A DNA stretch of 64,000 nucleotides from Chitinophaga caeni (GCF_002557795.1 NZ_CP023777.1:2179001-2243000), one strand, 5' to 3'. Counted from the first letter of the stretch, positions 26,904-36,417 are shown. Notes: generated by a model from the letters alone, not told the origin. Numbers and translations are program-made.

Positions 26904-28400
26904 ATGGGAACAAATGCTCCGGTAGCACCAGCTTTATTCTTATTTTTTATAGCATGTTACTTCTGTATTTTATTATTGATATCGTATATCACGGGAAGGA
27001 AAGCTGATACGGACTCTTATTTCACAGGGAATAAGAACTCCGTTTGGTATCTTGTTGCCATCGGGATGATTAGTGACTCGCTGAGCGGTGTAACTTATAT
27101 TTCCGTTCCCGGGAAAGTAAGCGTGGCGCAGTTTTCCTATTTACAAACGATACTAGGTTATATATTGGGTTACGTGATTATTGCCAAAGTATTATTGCCT
27201 TTATACTATAGCAGGAATTTAACTTCTATTTATACCTACCTGCAAGAACGTTTCGGTCCCATTACACAGAAGACGGGCGCCGTGTTTTTTATAATATCCA
27301 GGTTAGTAGGTGCAGCGGCACGCCTGTTCTTGGTTGCCGGTGTATTGCAATTGTTCGTGTTTGAACATTACCATATACCATTTGAATTGTCGGTATCTAT
27401 CATGATTGTCCTGATGTTGATATATACCTACCGGGGCGGTATTAAAACCTTGGTTTGGACGGATGCGCTGCAATCAACATTTCTATTGGTGGCAGTGGTG
27501 TTAACGATTGTTATCATCACGAGAGACCTGGGTTGGGGAGTTACCGATTTAGTCAGCAACGTGATACACAGTCCTTATTCCAAGACCTTCTTCTGGGATT
27601 GGAAAGCTGCCAACTTCTTTCCCAAGGAATTTTTCGGCGGTATGATGATCGCGGTTACGATGACCGGCTTGGATCAAAATATGATGCAGAAAAACTTGAC
27701 GATCCGTACGTTGAAAGATTCTCAGAAAAACGTGTATTCATTTAGTATCATGCAGTTGGTAGTAAATGTATTTTTCCTATCGCTCGGCATCCTGCTCTAT
27801 CAATATGTATTAGCAAAAGGCATCCCCTTACCAACAAATTCGGAAGGAATAGCTGTAACGGATAATATCCTGCCATTATTAGCATTATACCATCTCGGTA
27901 CTTTCGCCGCGATCGTATTTATTGTTGGTTTAACTGCTGCCACTTTCTCAAGTGCAGATAGCGTACTGACTACTTTAACGACATCTTTCTACATCGATAT
28001 CCTGGGGATGAAGACCGATGAGATGGATGGCAAGAAAAAAAGGATCAAGAATGTAGTACACGTGTCGTTCGCAGTCTTGCTACTGTTAACGATCCTGATG
28101 TTTAAAGCGTATAACGATGATGCGATCATCGATACCATTCTTTTCTTAGCCACGATCACTTACGGGCCGATGTTAGGATTATTTGCCTTCGGTATATTGA
28201 ATAAACGGGTTACCTGGGACGCGAGTTCCATCCTGGTAAGCATTGCCGCGCCCTTAATCTGCATTATCCTGAAACAAAATTCGGAAGAATGGTTCAATCA
28301 CTATAAATTTGGGAACGAACTCCTAATCGTAAACGGTATGCTTACGTATATCGGGTTGTACATATTTTCGAAAAAGCGGGAAGTAAATAGCACCCGGTAA
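26904..28400 (+). CDS. Sodium:solute symporter (SSS family)
   Basis: The 498-residue inner-membrane protein has about 13 transmembrane helices and the SSS fold. Recognisable pieces are GNKNSVWYLVAIGMISDSLSGVTYISVPG (first helices), LVGAAARLFLVAGVLQLF, YRGGIKTLVWTDALQS, GMMIAVTMTGLDQNMMQKNL, and VGLTAATFSSADSVLTTLTTSF (sodium-site helix). It imports a solute with sodium; the substrate is not predictable. The divergent LOG gene starts about 220 bp upstream, and the second LOG gene starts 32 bp downstream, likely in one unit with this symporter. Confidence 0.9.
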   Translation: MGTNAPVAPALFLFFIACYFCILLLISYITGRKADTDSYFTGNKNSVWYLVAIGMISDSLSGVTYISVPGKVSVAQFSYLQTILGYILGYVIIAKVLLPLYYSRNLTSIYTYLQERFGPITQKTGAVFFIISRLVGAAARLFLVAGVLQLFVFEHYHIPFELSVSIMIVLMLIYTYRGGIKTLVWTDALQSTFLLVAVVLTIVIITRDLGWGVTDLVSNVIHSPYSKTFFWDWKAANFFPKEFFGGMMIAVTMTGLDQNMMQKNLTIRTLKDSQKNVYSFSIMQLVVNVFFLSLGILLYQYVLAKGIPLPTNSEGIAVTDNILPLLALYHLGTFAAIVFIVGLTAATFSSADSVLTTLTTSFYIDILGMKTDEMDGKKKRIKNVVHVSFAVLLLLTILMFKAYNDDAIIDTILFLATITYGPMLGLFAFGILNKRVTWDASSILVSIAAPLICIILKQNSEEWFNHYKFGNELLIVNGMLTYIGLYIFSKKREVNSTR

Positions 28401-28432
28401 CGTTTAGATTGTTAATGGAAAATTGTTAGTAG

Positions 28433-29131
28433 ATGAATGATTCACTTAAAAACCTCAAACTTCGCGATTGGACGGAAACCAAGGCGCATTCCAGCTGGCA
28501 GATATTCAAAATCATGGCCGAGTTCGTGGAGGGCTTCGAAGCGCTGGCAAAGATTGGTCCCTGCATTTCTATTTTTGGTTCCGCGAGAACTAAGCCCGGG
28601 CATAAATACTATGAATTAGCGATGGATATTGCCCGCAGGCTTTCAGATGAAGGATTCGGTGTAATTTCGGGCGGTGGCCCGGGGATTATGGAAGCGGCTA
28701 ACCGCGGGGCGCAACAGGCCAATGGTAAGTCCGTAGGTTTGAACATCCAGTTGCCGCATGAGCAGTTTGCCAATCCTTATATTGATAATGATAAGAGCTT
28801 GAACTTCGATTATTTCTTTGTTAGGAAAGTGATGTTCGCTAAGTATTCCCAAGGTTTCATCATGATGCCGGGTGGCTTTGGAACGATGGATGAATTTTTC
28901 GAGGTGGTGACCTTGATACAAACCAAGAAAATGACAGAGACGCCACTGGTTTTAATCGGGAAAGCTTATTGGTCAGGGTTGTTTGATTGGGTTAGGAAGG
29001 TGATGCTAGAAACGGAACACAATATCAGCCCGGGTGATATGGATCTCGTCCAGATATTCGATACGGCGGAAGAAGTGGTTGAATATTTCAGGGTATTTTA
29101 TACCACCAACAAACTAAGACCAAACTTCTAG
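28433..29131 (+). CDS. LOG family protein (larger type)
   Basis: The 232-residue protein is a LOG-family relative of the TIGR00730 group. GPCISIFGSARTKPGHKYYELA is the N-terminal strand-loop, ISGGGPGIMEAANRGAQ is the glycine-rich loop, and MMPGGFGTMDEFFEVVTLIQT is the catalytic signature. It probably hydrolyses purine nucleotide N-glycosidic bonds. It starts 32 bp after the symporter stop and is followed by a perfect terminator, so symporter and LOG gene likely share a transcript. Confidence 0.9.
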   Translation: MNDSLKNLKLRDWTETKAHSSWQIFKIMAEFVEGFEALAKIGPCISIFGSARTKPGHKYYELAMDIARRLSDEGFGVISGGGPGIMEAANRGAQQANGKSVGLNIQLPHEQFANPYIDNDKSLNFDYFFVRKVMFAKYSQGFIMMPGGFGTMDEFFEVVTLIQTKKMTETPLVLIGKAYWSGLFDWVRKVMLETEHNISPGDMDLVQIFDTAEEVVEYFRVFYTTNKLRPNF

Positions 29132-29141
29132 TAAATACAAC

Positions 29142-29172
29142 AAGGCAAGAGCACCCGCTTCTTGCCTTTTTT
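29142..29172 (+). terminator. Rho-independent terminator after the second LOG gene
   Basis: AAGGCAAG (29142-29149) pairs with CTTGCCTT (29161-29168), followed by TTTTATTTTT. It begins 10 nt after the stop codon. Confidence 0.85.
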
Positions 29173-29244
29173 ATTTTTCAGCCATTGAAAATAAAATTGG
29201 ACGATTTGTGTAAAATTCAGCGGATATTCCATTTCATTGGATTC

Positions 29245-29279
29245 ATTGACACAGAATTACATATTTTAAAGTAGGTTTG
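29245..29279 (+). promoter_or_regulatory. Promoter of the O-methyltransferase gene
   Basis: ATTG at 29245-29248 (a partial -33 element) and TAGGTTTG at 29272-29279 (the -7 box) lie 23 nt apart. The ATG is at 29306, giving a leader of about 20 nt. Confidence 0.55.
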
Positions 29280-29305
29280 CATAAACATCAAAACAGGATT
29301 AACTC

Positions 29306-29950
29306 ATGGAGCTGATACCAACAGCCGTACAAGAATTCGCGGAAAAATATACCTCCCCGGAGGGTGATTTACTCTACCGCTTACATCGCGAAACCTATTT
29401 GAAAGTTGAACAACCCCATATGCTTAGCGGCCATTTGCAAGGTCAATACCTTTCCATGTTAAGTCAAATCATGGCGCCTAAAAGAATCCTTGAAATAGGT
29501 ACCTACACGGGTTATTCTGCTATCTGCTTAGCAAAGGGCTTAACTTCGGATGGACATTTGCACACGATTGATATCAACGAAGAGTTAGAAGAGTTATGTC
29601 AAAAATATTTTAACGCGGCAGGATTAACCGGTAAGATTACGATGCACATCGGTAAAGCAGCAGAGATTATTCCCACGCTAGATGAAGTATTCGACCTGGT
29701 CTTTATCGATGCGGATAAATCAGGTTATATAACTTATTTTGACCTGGTATGGAATAAATTAAGGCCTGGCGGCGTTATCTTAGCGGATAATGTATTGTTT
29801 CATGGTGATGTTTTGAAAGACACTTCGGAGCAGGGCACGCAAGCAAAAGCGATGATCCGCTTCTGTGAGAAGGTGATAGCGGATGATAGAGCCACGAAAG
29901 TACTCCTGACCTTACGTGATGGATTGTTGATGATCCGCAAAAATGAGTAG
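29306..29950 (+). CDS. Class I SAM-dependent O-methyltransferase (catechol-type)
   Basis: The 214-residue protein belongs to the cation-dependent O-methyltransferase family 3 (caffeoyl-CoA/catechol type). It has ILEIGTYTGYSAICLAKGL (SAM loop), HTIDINEELEELCQKYF, FDLVFIDADKSGYITYFD (metal-binding Asp) and GGVILADNVLFHGDV. The true acceptor in bacteria is usually unknown, and hydroxyls on phenolics are assumed. It stands alone between a terminator and the glucosaminidase gene, with its own promoter. Confidence 0.88.
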   Translation: MELIPTAVQEFAEKYTSPEGDLLYRLHRETYLKVEQPHMLSGHLQGQYLSMLSQIMAPKRILEIGTYTGYSAICLAKGLTSDGHLHTIDINEELEELCQKYFNAAGLTGKITMHIGKAAEIIPTLDEVFDLVFIDADKSGYITYFDLVWNKLRPGGVILADNVLFHGDVLKDTSEQGTQAKAMIRFCEKVIADDRATKVLLTLRDGLLMIRKNE

Positions 29951-30023
29951 AGATAGTACCGTAAATTCAATAATATTTACAAACTTTGTAATACTAACTT
30001 ACTAACCCGTTAATTTTATCGAC

Positions 30024-31508
30024 ATGCGTAAATGTTGCTGGATATTCCTGTTTGTATTTGGCTTCACGGCCATTTCGCGGGCGCAAAAGATTACGCCTAC
30101 CCAATATATCGAGATGTACAAGGATTTAGCCATTGCCGAAATGAAGCGCAGTGGTGTGCCTGCTTCCATCAAATTGGCCCAGGGCATAATCGAAACTCAA
30201 GCCGGGAATAGTTGGCTTGTGATCAACTCCAATAATCACTTCGGTATAAAATGTAAAAATAACTGGGGCGGTGAATCCGTGTATTACGATGATGATGAAA
30301 AAGGGGAGTGCTTTAGGAAATACCCCAGCGCTTACGATTCATATAAAGATCATTCTGATTTTTTAAGAAACAATCCCCGTTACGGGTTCCTGTTTAAATA
30401 TGATGTCAAAGATTATAAATCCTGGGCATACGGGTTGAAACAGGCGGGTTACGCTACCAGTAAAACATATACGCAACATATCATTTCCACGATAGAGAAG
30501 TACCATCTGGAAGATGTAACATTAGAAGGTTTGCGGGATAAAAGCTCTTACGCCGAATATGCTGCTAGCCACCATATTAAGGAACAGCCGGCATATGCCG
30601 TGCAAACTCCCGGTTATACAAAGCCCGGTACAACTACTAATAATAAACCGCTCCCGGAACCGCGCAATGTTACCTACCCCAGCCATGGTACCTTCGAAAT
30701 CAACGGCCGCAAAGCCATTTACGTTGCCGCGGGAAGCTCCATGATCCAACTGGCAAAAGAGCATAAGATCAGGTTGAGCCGGTTAGTACAATACAATGAT
30801 CTGCCAAACGATAATCCCCCCGGAAAAGCAATGGTTTTATTCCTTCAGAAGAAAAATAAGAAGGGCAAAACGGATTATCACCTGGTGGCCAAAGGCGAAT
30901 CTATGCATGATATTGCCCAGGCTGAAGGTATCCAGATGCGTTGGCTGTTGAGGAGGAATAAGATGAAAGAGGGCGATGAACCAACACCGGGACAGCGTTT
31001 AGCCTTGAATGGCTATGCATCCCGAACACCCGAATTGCTTGCGAAGGGAATGGATCCGGATGATGCGGGGGATGCTAGTGATGGATTCATCAAGGAGATT
31101 ACTTCTACAGGTAAAGATATCGTGCAAAATACAGCCAATAATTCCAATACGGATGAAATTGCTGGAAATTCTAACCAGGGGCAGGTACAGAAAAACGGAA
31201 CCCGCCCGGGACCATCAGCTCCCAGGGATGTTCCTGCCGTGGAAAAAAGGGGCCCGGACCCGGTACAAAAAACGATTCCTGCCACTTCCAATAGTGAACC
31301 GCAACCGGTATCCACGGGGCAGCAAAAGCCCTCACAACCACAGCCTGGCAATCTGCCGGCTGGTATGAGTTACCACGAGGTAGTGGAGAAAGATACCCTT
31401 TATAATATATCAAAGCGTTATAATGTGACGGTAGCGCAGATCAGGGAATGGAATCATTTACCGGGATATGATATACAAATTGGGCAACGGTTGATCATCC
31501 GGAAGTAA
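30024..31508 (+). CDS. Secreted N-acetylglucosaminidase with LysM peptidoglycan-binding domain
   Basis: The 494-residue protein has a signal peptide (ending AISRAQ) and a GH73-type glucosaminidase domain at about 25-165, like that of FlgJ (SGVPASIKLAQGIIETQAGNS with the catalytic Glu, NNHFGIKC, DHSDFL). Two weaker LysM-like segments follow (about 230-340). A Pro/Asn/Gln-rich linker leads to a clear LysM at the C terminus (YHEVVEKDTLYNISKRYNVTVAQIREWN). It hydrolyses or remodels the peptidoglycan glycan strand in the periplasm. The hpt gene follows by 54 bp. Confidence 0.9.
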   Translation: MRKCCWIFLFVFGFTAISRAQKITPTQYIEMYKDLAIAEMKRSGVPASIKLAQGIIETQAGNSWLVINSNNHFGIKCKNNWGGESVYYDDDEKGECFRKYPSAYDSYKDHSDFLRNNPRYGFLFKYDVKDYKSWAYGLKQAGYATSKTYTQHIISTIEKYHLEDVTLEGLRDKSSYAEYAASHHIKEQPAYAVQTPGYTKPGTTTNNKPLPEPRNVTYPSHGTFEINGRKAIYVAAGSSMIQLAKEHKIRLSRLVQYNDLPNDNPPGKAMVLFLQKKNKKGKTDYHLVAKGESMHDIAQAEGIQMRWLLRRNKMKEGDEPTPGQRLALNGYASRTPELLAKGMDPDDAGDASDGFIKEITSTGKDIVQNTANNSNTDEIAGNSNQGQVQKNGTRPGPSAPRDVPAVEKRGPDPVQKTIPATSNSEPQPVSTGQQKPSQPQPGNLPAGMSYHEVVEKDTLYNISKRYNVTVAQIREWNHLPGYDIQIGQRLIIRK

Positions 31509-31517
31509 ATCGATCCG

Positions 31518-31525
31518 TATATTTG
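31518..31525 (+). promoter_or_regulatory. -7 box for hpt
   Basis: TATATTTG fits TAnnTTTG and lies 37 nt before the ATG at 31563. TTG at 31491-31493 could be a -33 element. Transcription would start near 31532. Confidence 0.5.
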
Positions 31526-31562
31526 CGTTTTGATTATGGCTAATACGTAAAAAAATGTTGAT

Positions 31563-32099
31563 ATGGCGGTGATCCAGGTACATGATAAAAAATTTCAACC
31601 TTATATTGACGAAGCTACCTTGCAACAGCGTATCCGCGAGATGGGAGCAGCCATTAGCAAGGATCTTGCAGGGGAGAAACCATTGTTTATTGCTATCCTC
31701 AACGGTTCCTTTATGTTTGCGGCAGATATATTCAAGCATATTTCCATCGAGGCGGAGATATCTTTTATCAAGCTGGTTTCTTATAGAGGAACGAAATCTA
31801 CTGGGAATGTATTAACTAGTATCGGTTTAGATGAGGAATTGATTGGTCGTACCGTGGTCATCCTGGAAGATATCGTCGATACGGGCAAAACCTTGAGTAC
31901 CTTTTTACCGCAGTTAGAGCACCAACAGCCCAAAAGGTTAATCATTGCTTCGCTTTTACACAAACCGGAAGCAACCACGCATCCCCTTAAGATCGATTAC
32001 TTGGGTTTCAGCGTGCCAGACAAGTTTTTACTGGGTTATGGCTTGGACTATGATGGACTGGGTAGAAACTTACCCGCTATTTATCAATTAGTTGAGTAA
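31563..32099 (+). CDS. hpt: Hypoxanthine phosphoribosyltransferase
   Basis: The 178-residue purine salvage enzyme transfers the phosphoribosyl group from PRPP to hypoxanthine or guanine. It has ILNGSFMFAADIF, SYRGTKSTGNV, the PRPP signature VVILEDIVDTGKTLSTF with two acidic residues, and FLLGYGLDYDGLGRNLP near the end, all as in the HGPRT family. The length is usual. It stands alone with its own promoter, and a weak terminator follows. Confidence 0.94.
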   Translation: MAVIQVHDKKFQPYIDEATLQQRIREMGAAISKDLAGEKPLFIAILNGSFMFAADIFKHISIEAEISFIKLVSYRGTKSTGNVLTSIGLDEELIGRTVVILEDIVDTGKTLSTFLPQLEHQQPKRLIIASLLHKPEATTHPLKIDYLGFSVPDKFLLGYGLDYDGLGRNLPAIYQLVE

Positions 32100-32124
32100 C
32101 CTGTAACTTTCTTATATAGAGCAG

Positions 32125-32160
32125 CGCCCGGGAAATTTTGTAATCCTAGGGCGTTTATTT
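32125..32160 (+). terminator. Probable terminator of hpt
   Basis: CGCCC (32125-32129) pairs with GGGCG (32149-32153) in a short G/C stem with a 19-nt loop, followed by TTTATTTATTTTT. The stem is short, so this is less sure. Confidence 0.5.
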
Positions 32161-32191
32161 ATTTTTAATATATAGATTAGCATGTAAACTG

Positions 32192-33958
32192 ATGCAAAAG
32201 CTCCTCTCTTGGCTTTTCTTCATTTGTTGCAGTATCAATTTATATGGGCAAAACAGGATTGATGGCGCGGTGCAAGATGCATTGACTCATGATCCAATCG
32301 GCAATGTTAGCGTATCAATTGTAGGAGATTCAACCAAGACAGTAACTAACCAGTATGGCCTTTTTCGTTTAGCCACGCCGCCGGGCGCCATCCAGTTAAA
32401 ATTTGAGCACCCGCGATACAAAACTAAAATCGTGGAAGTCTTTGCACATGATCGCGCTTTGATAGTACTCGAACCTTTACCCCAAACTGCCGCAGATAAT
32501 GAATTAGCCATTGCTAAAGCCAAAGCTAAAGCCCGCTTATCGCGCGGAGTAAACCCCAACTACGGTAACGTGGGTATCGGTATCCCTGTTTATTTCAATG
32601 AAACTTACGGTAAAATTTATGAAAATAAATTCGTTGACGCCTCCAAAGGAAATGTATCTAACTTCGCGATAGACGTAGACCGTGCCTCGTATAGCAACAT
32701 TCGCCGTTTCATTAAACTAAAACAAGATGTTCCACCCGATGCCGTGAGGATCGAAGAAATGGTAAATTATTTTTGCTACGATTATGCTCCCCCGCTGGAT
32801 GGAGCGCTCTTTGCCCTGTATACCACCTTGAGCGATTGCCCATGGAACCCAGGGCACCTCGTTTTGCAACTTGCCTTAAAAGCTAAGCAAATACCATCGG
32901 ACAGGCTGCCGCCGAGTAACCTGGTTTTTTTAATTGATGCTTCGGGCTCCATGTCGGCGCCGAATAAATTGCCCTTAGTTCAAGCAGCAGCCAGGGTCTT
33001 GGTCGAAAACCTCCGTCCACAGGATAAAATAGCTATCGTGACTTACGCCGGGGCGCCGAGTTTGGTACTGAACAGTACTCCGGGAAATGAAAAGGAGAAA
33101 ATATTGCAAGTAATTGATTATCTCAGCGCAAGGGGAGCAACGGCAGGAGAGGCGGCCTTGCACCTGGCTTACAGCGTTGCGGAAAGCCATTTCATCCCGG
33201 GAGGCAACAACCGTGTTATCATTGCAACGGATGGTGATTTTAACATCGGGCAAACGAGCGATAAGGATATGGAAGATCTCATATTGATGAAGAAGGAGTC
33301 CGGCGTGTATTTAACTTGCCTGGGTTTCGGTATGCATGACTACAAGGATTCTAAATTGGAAACCCTGTCTAGCAAAGGTAATGGGAACTTTGCTTATATA
33401 GATGATTTGGAAGAAGCCTATAAAGTGTTCTCCCGTGAATTTGGAGGCACCTTGTTCACGGTGGCCAAGGATGTTAAAGCTACGGTGGCATTCAATGATC
33501 AACAAGTAGCTTCGTATAGGTTAATCGGTTTCGAAAATAAGATGATAAAAGATCCCGTGGTTGACTCAAATTTTATCCAAGGTGGTATTATCGGTTCAGG
33601 TCATTGCGTAGTTGTATTATACGAGATCGTTCCGAGGCAAGGCATCGACATAAATAGTATGAAAAATTGGGCCCGGCTAAACATAAAGTATAGAACACCG
33701 GTAAATGAGCAACTTCAAGAAGATAATTTTGATATAACAACAGGATATACCCCATGGCATGACAGCCCTGTTGATTTCCAGTTTTCTAATGCAGTGGCGC
33801 TTTTCGGGATGTGGTTGAGAGGCTCGCAGTACAAGGGAGATCAACCTTACGAGCTTGTACAGCAGCTGGCAAAAAAAGCCTTGGGAAAAGATGAAGCTGG
33901 CTACCGCAAGGAGTTTGTTAAATTAGTAAAACAAGGGAAAAAGTGTATTAAACAGTAG
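32192..33958 (+). CDS. Secreted von Willebrand factor A protein (YfbK-like) with N-terminal CarboxypepD_reg domain
   Basis: The 588-residue protein has a signal peptide (ending INLYGQ) and a carboxypeptidase-regulatory-like beta domain at residues 21-100. A YfbK-type vWF_A N-terminal segment (VSNFAIDVDRASYSNIRRF) and a vWA domain (about 244-420) follow, with the metal-ion-dependent adhesion motif DASGSMS at 249-255 (Asp249, Ser251, Ser253). The remaining C-terminal third is the DUF3520-type tail. It probably binds a partner protein or metal at the cell envelope. It is convergent with the symporter gene, overlapping by 11 bp. No T9SS domain is present. Function unknown. Confidence 0.85.
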   Translation: MQKLLSWLFFICCSINLYGQNRIDGAVQDALTHDPIGNVSVSIVGDSTKTVTNQYGLFRLATPPGAIQLKFEHPRYKTKIVEVFAHDRALIVLEPLPQTAADNELAIAKAKAKARLSRGVNPNYGNVGIGIPVYFNETYGKIYENKFVDASKGNVSNFAIDVDRASYSNIRRFIKLKQDVPPDAVRIEEMVNYFCYDYAPPLDGALFALYTTLSDCPWNPGHLVLQLALKAKQIPSDRLPPSNLVFLIDASGSMSAPNKLPLVQAAARVLVENLRPQDKIAIVTYAGAPSLVLNSTPGNEKEKILQVIDYLSARGATAGEAALHLAYSVAESHFIPGGNNRVIIATDGDFNIGQTSDKDMEDLILMKKESGVYLTCLGFGMHDYKDSKLETLSSKGNGNFAYIDDLEEAYKVFSREFGGTLFTVAKDVKATVAFNDQQVASYRLIGFENKMIKDPVVDSNFIQGGIIGSGHCVVVLYEIVPRQGIDINSMKNWARLNIKYRTPVNEQLQEDNFDITTGYTPWHDSPVDFQFSNAVALFGMWLRGSQYKGDQPYELVQQLAKKALGKDEAGYRKEFVKLVKQGKKCIKQ

Positions 33959-35357
33959 CCTTTTCATCAAGTAACCAAGCCGGTAACCTGAAATTCCTTT
34001 CAACAATAGTTCCTACCAACATACCTAGCATGCTTGCCACCAACCCGATAATTAATGTAGGGGTTGTTGTTGTGGCCCATTCCGCCCATAAATAGGCCAA
34101 GGTACCCATGATTATAGATAATAATGCGCCTAAAGCCGTTGCTTTTTTCCAATAAAGACCGGCTGTTAAAGGAATAAATAAAGAGACTAAGCTCAAGACA
34201 GAAGAAGCTGCTACCAATTCATAAATATTCTGACTGCCCAATGCCATTACCAGGGAAATAATCGAAACAATAATTACAGATAACCGGATGATCCTGAGCA
34301 ACCTTTGATCGCTGATTTCCTTGTAAAACCTACGGATGATATTTTCTCCCAACACCGTTGCCGGGGCTAAAATGGCGCCGCTGGTGGTACTCATAATAGC
34401 TGAAAGTAATGCTCCGAAGAACAATATTTGTATAAATAAGGAGCCATGTTGCAGGACCATCTGCGGTAGAATCTTGTCATTTTCACCCGTAAGCAATTGG
34501 GGATACAATACCCTCGCGCCCATAACGATCAAGATGGGCATCATGCCGATACATAAGTACATCAATGATGCCAGGTACGAAGACCTGACGGCCACTTTCT
34601 CACTTTTTGCAGACATCAACCTTTGAAATACATCTTGCTGCGGTATGGAACCAAGGCCGATCGTTAGCCAAGCAGCAATATAATGCAACCAATTTTGCCA
34701 ACCTGCTTCCGGCAATAAACGCAGGTGTTCTTTCGGTGTTTGGTCGATTAAGGGATAAATGCCTCCCGCTTTATTCAATATGTCAACTGTGATGATAATC
34801 AGGCCTATAATGATCAATATCGTTTGTATAAAATCCGTTACCGAAACAGACCACATCCCGCCCATATACGTATATCCCATGACGATTAACCCGCTAACGA
34901 TCATCGCTACTTCTTGCGGTATCCCCATGACGGTATTCATCACGATGCCCATCGCGACTATTTGCGCCGCGATCCATCCAAAATAGCTGGGGATCATAAG
35001 GAGGGCCGATATTAATTCTGATTTTTTACCGAAACGGATGCGGAAAAAATCGCAGAAAGTAAGGATATTAAAACGGTATAAAGGTCTTGCAAAAAATAAA
35101 CCCACCAATAACAGGCATAATGATGCCCCGAATGGATCTTCCATGATACCTAGAAAACCGTTATCAACAAATTCGCTGCTTGCGCCTAACATGGTTTCGG
35201 AGCCAAACCAGGTAGCGAAAATTACGCAAGTACTAATGCCGAGTGGCAAATGCCTTCCCGCTACTACGAAATCGCTGGCACTTTTTACTTTTTGGGCTGC
35301 CCACCGACCGATTAGGATCGTGATGGCCATGTATACCAGTATGAAAGCTGTTAACAT
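33948..35357 (-). CDS. Sodium:solute symporter (SSS family)
   Basis: The 469-residue inner-membrane protein has about 13 transmembrane helices and SSS family features: VVAGRHLPLGISTCVIFATWFGSETMLGA, GYTYMGGMWSVSVTDFIQT, GLGSIPQQDVFQRLMSA, and FGALLSAIMSTTSGAILAPATVLGENI (sodium site). It resembles the proline/pantothenate/glucose branch, but the substrate is not resolved. The stop lies inside the end of the convergent vWA gene. It has no close paralogy to the symporter at 26904 beyond the family. Confidence 0.9.
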   Translation of the reverse strand: MLTAFILVYMAITILIGRWAAQKVKSASDFVVAGRHLPLGISTCVIFATWFGSETMLGASSEFVDNGFLGIMEDPFGASLCLLLVGLFFARPLYRFNILTFCDFFRIRFGKKSELISALLMIPSYFGWIAAQIVAMGIVMNTVMGIPQEVAMIVSGLIVMGYTYMGGMWSVSVTDFIQTILIIIGLIIITVDILNKAGGIYPLIDQTPKEHLRLLPEAGWQNWLHYIAAWLTIGLGSIPQQDVFQRLMSAKSEKVAVRSSYLASLMYLCIGMMPILIVMGARVLYPQLLTGENDKILPQMVLQHGSLFIQILFFGALLSAIMSTTSGAILAPATVLGENIIRRFYKEISDQRLLRIIRLSVIIVSIISLVMALGSQNIYELVAASSVLSLVSLFIPLTAGLYWKKATALGALLSIIMGTLAYLWAEWATTTTPTLIIGLVASMLGMLVGTIVERNFRLPAWLLDEKATV

Positions 35358-35394
35358 GCGCGTGAAGATAATAAATCAATTTTTTCGATGGACG

Positions 35395-36339
35395 CTATTT
35401 CACCAGCTTAAAACAATGCCGGATCATCTTTCCACCGCTAAAATCGAAGGGGATGGTTTGCGCCGTAATATCCTTGATGGAACTTGCTTTTATGGCATCG
35501 TAATCCAATTTGAACTTGCGGTAATTATTACTGAAAATAATTGTTCCACCAGGCTTAGTTGCTAGAAGTATATTGTTTAATATGTCGACATGATCCCTTT
35601 GTATATCAAGAAATTCCTTCATCCTTTTACTGTTCGAGAATGTTGGGGGATCTACGACCACGAGGTCAAAAGTGTTGAGCTTAAGTGATTCTAAATACTG
35701 CAAAACATCTGCATGCACATAATGATGTTTCGAAGGTTCATATAAATCATTCAACTTCATATTGTCTTCTGCCCAGGAGAGGTAAGTTTTTGATAAGTCA
35801 ACGGAAGTAACGCTGGCTGCTCCCCCTGCCGCGGCATAAACGGAAAAGGAGCCTGTATAACAGAACAGGTTGAGTACATGTTTACCTTCCGACATTTCCC
35901 TAACCATATGCCTGGTAATACGATGATCGAGGAAGAGGCCGGTATCGAGGTAATCGCTTAGGTTAACCTTAAACTTGAGACTTCCTTCATGAACAGTAAA
36001 ATCCTGTTGTTCGAAGGATATTTTTTCATATTGATCTTGCCGGTTTTCTTTACGTTTCCTTTCTTTTAGATGGATATTTTCGACGGGGATCTCAAGCACT
36101 TTCGACATGATTTCTATGGCCCGGTCTTGCCATTCTTCGTATTCCTGTTCCGATAAGTTATGTTCTTTTTTGTACTCTGCAACGTAGAGGCTGTTTTCAT
36201 AAATATCGATACAAAGCGGGAACTCCGTTAGGTCATTATCATACACCCTGTAACAGGTAACGCCTTGCTTACGCGCAATTTTACGCAGGTGGCGAAATAC
36301 CTTAACCAAGCGGTTTTCGAACATTTGAAACTTATCCAT
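35395..36339 (-). CDS. Standalone RlmK-like 23S rRNA (guanine-N7) methyltransferase
   Basis: The 314-residue protein matches the C-terminal half of the fused E. coli RlmKL (YcbY). An RNA-binding N-terminal part (ENRLVKVFRHLRKIARKQGVTCYRVYDND) precedes a class I SAM fold with LNLFCYTGSFSVYAAAGGAASVTSVDLS, DLVVVDPPTFSNSKRM and FSNNYRKF. In E. coli this domain makes m7G2069 in 23S rRNA. In E. coli the same chain also carries RlmL; here the RlmL half is missing, so RlmL may be elsewhere. It lies downstream of dnaJ on the minus strand, after dnaJ's terminator. Confidence 0.82.
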   Translation of the reverse strand: MDKFQMFENRLVKVFRHLRKIARKQGVTCYRVYDNDLTEFPLCIDIYENSLYVAEYKKEHNLSEQEYEEWQDRAIEIMSKVLEIPVENIHLKERKRKENRQDQYEKISFEQQDFTVHEGSLKFKVNLSDYLDTGLFLDHRITRHMVREMSEGKHVLNLFCYTGSFSVYAAAGGAASVTSVDLSKTYLSWAEDNMKLNDLYEPSKHHYVHADVLQYLESLKLNTFDLVVVDPPTFSNSKRMKEFLDIQRDHVDILNNILLATKPGGTIIFSNNYRKFKLDYDAIKASSIKDITAQTIPFDFSGGKMIRHCFKLVK

Positions 36340-36356
36340 GGCAACATCAAATTAAA

Positions 36357-36388
36357 AGGCGAAAGTAACAATAAAGCCACTTTCGCCT
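36357..36388 (-). terminator. Terminator of the grpE-dnaJ unit
   Basis: AGGCGAAAGT (36357-36366) and ACTTTCGCCT (36379-36388) are perfect inverted repeats with a 12-nt loop. On the minus strand they are followed by TTTTAATTTG. The hairpin lies just after the dnaJ stop (36418) and before the next minus-strand gene. Confidence 0.8.
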
Positions 36389-36417
36389 GTATTTTGAGTA
36401 AATTAATATTAAAATAT

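Noticed and set aside
26114..29131. LOG-symporter-LOG set considered a toxin or defence system
   Set aside because: All three families are ordinary metabolic ones and no toxin, nuclease or immunity-type domain is present.
32192..33958. vWA protein considered part of a MoxR/vWA ternary system
   Set aside because: No MoxR ATPase or partner gene lies nearby; the domain order is that of YfbK-like secreted proteins.
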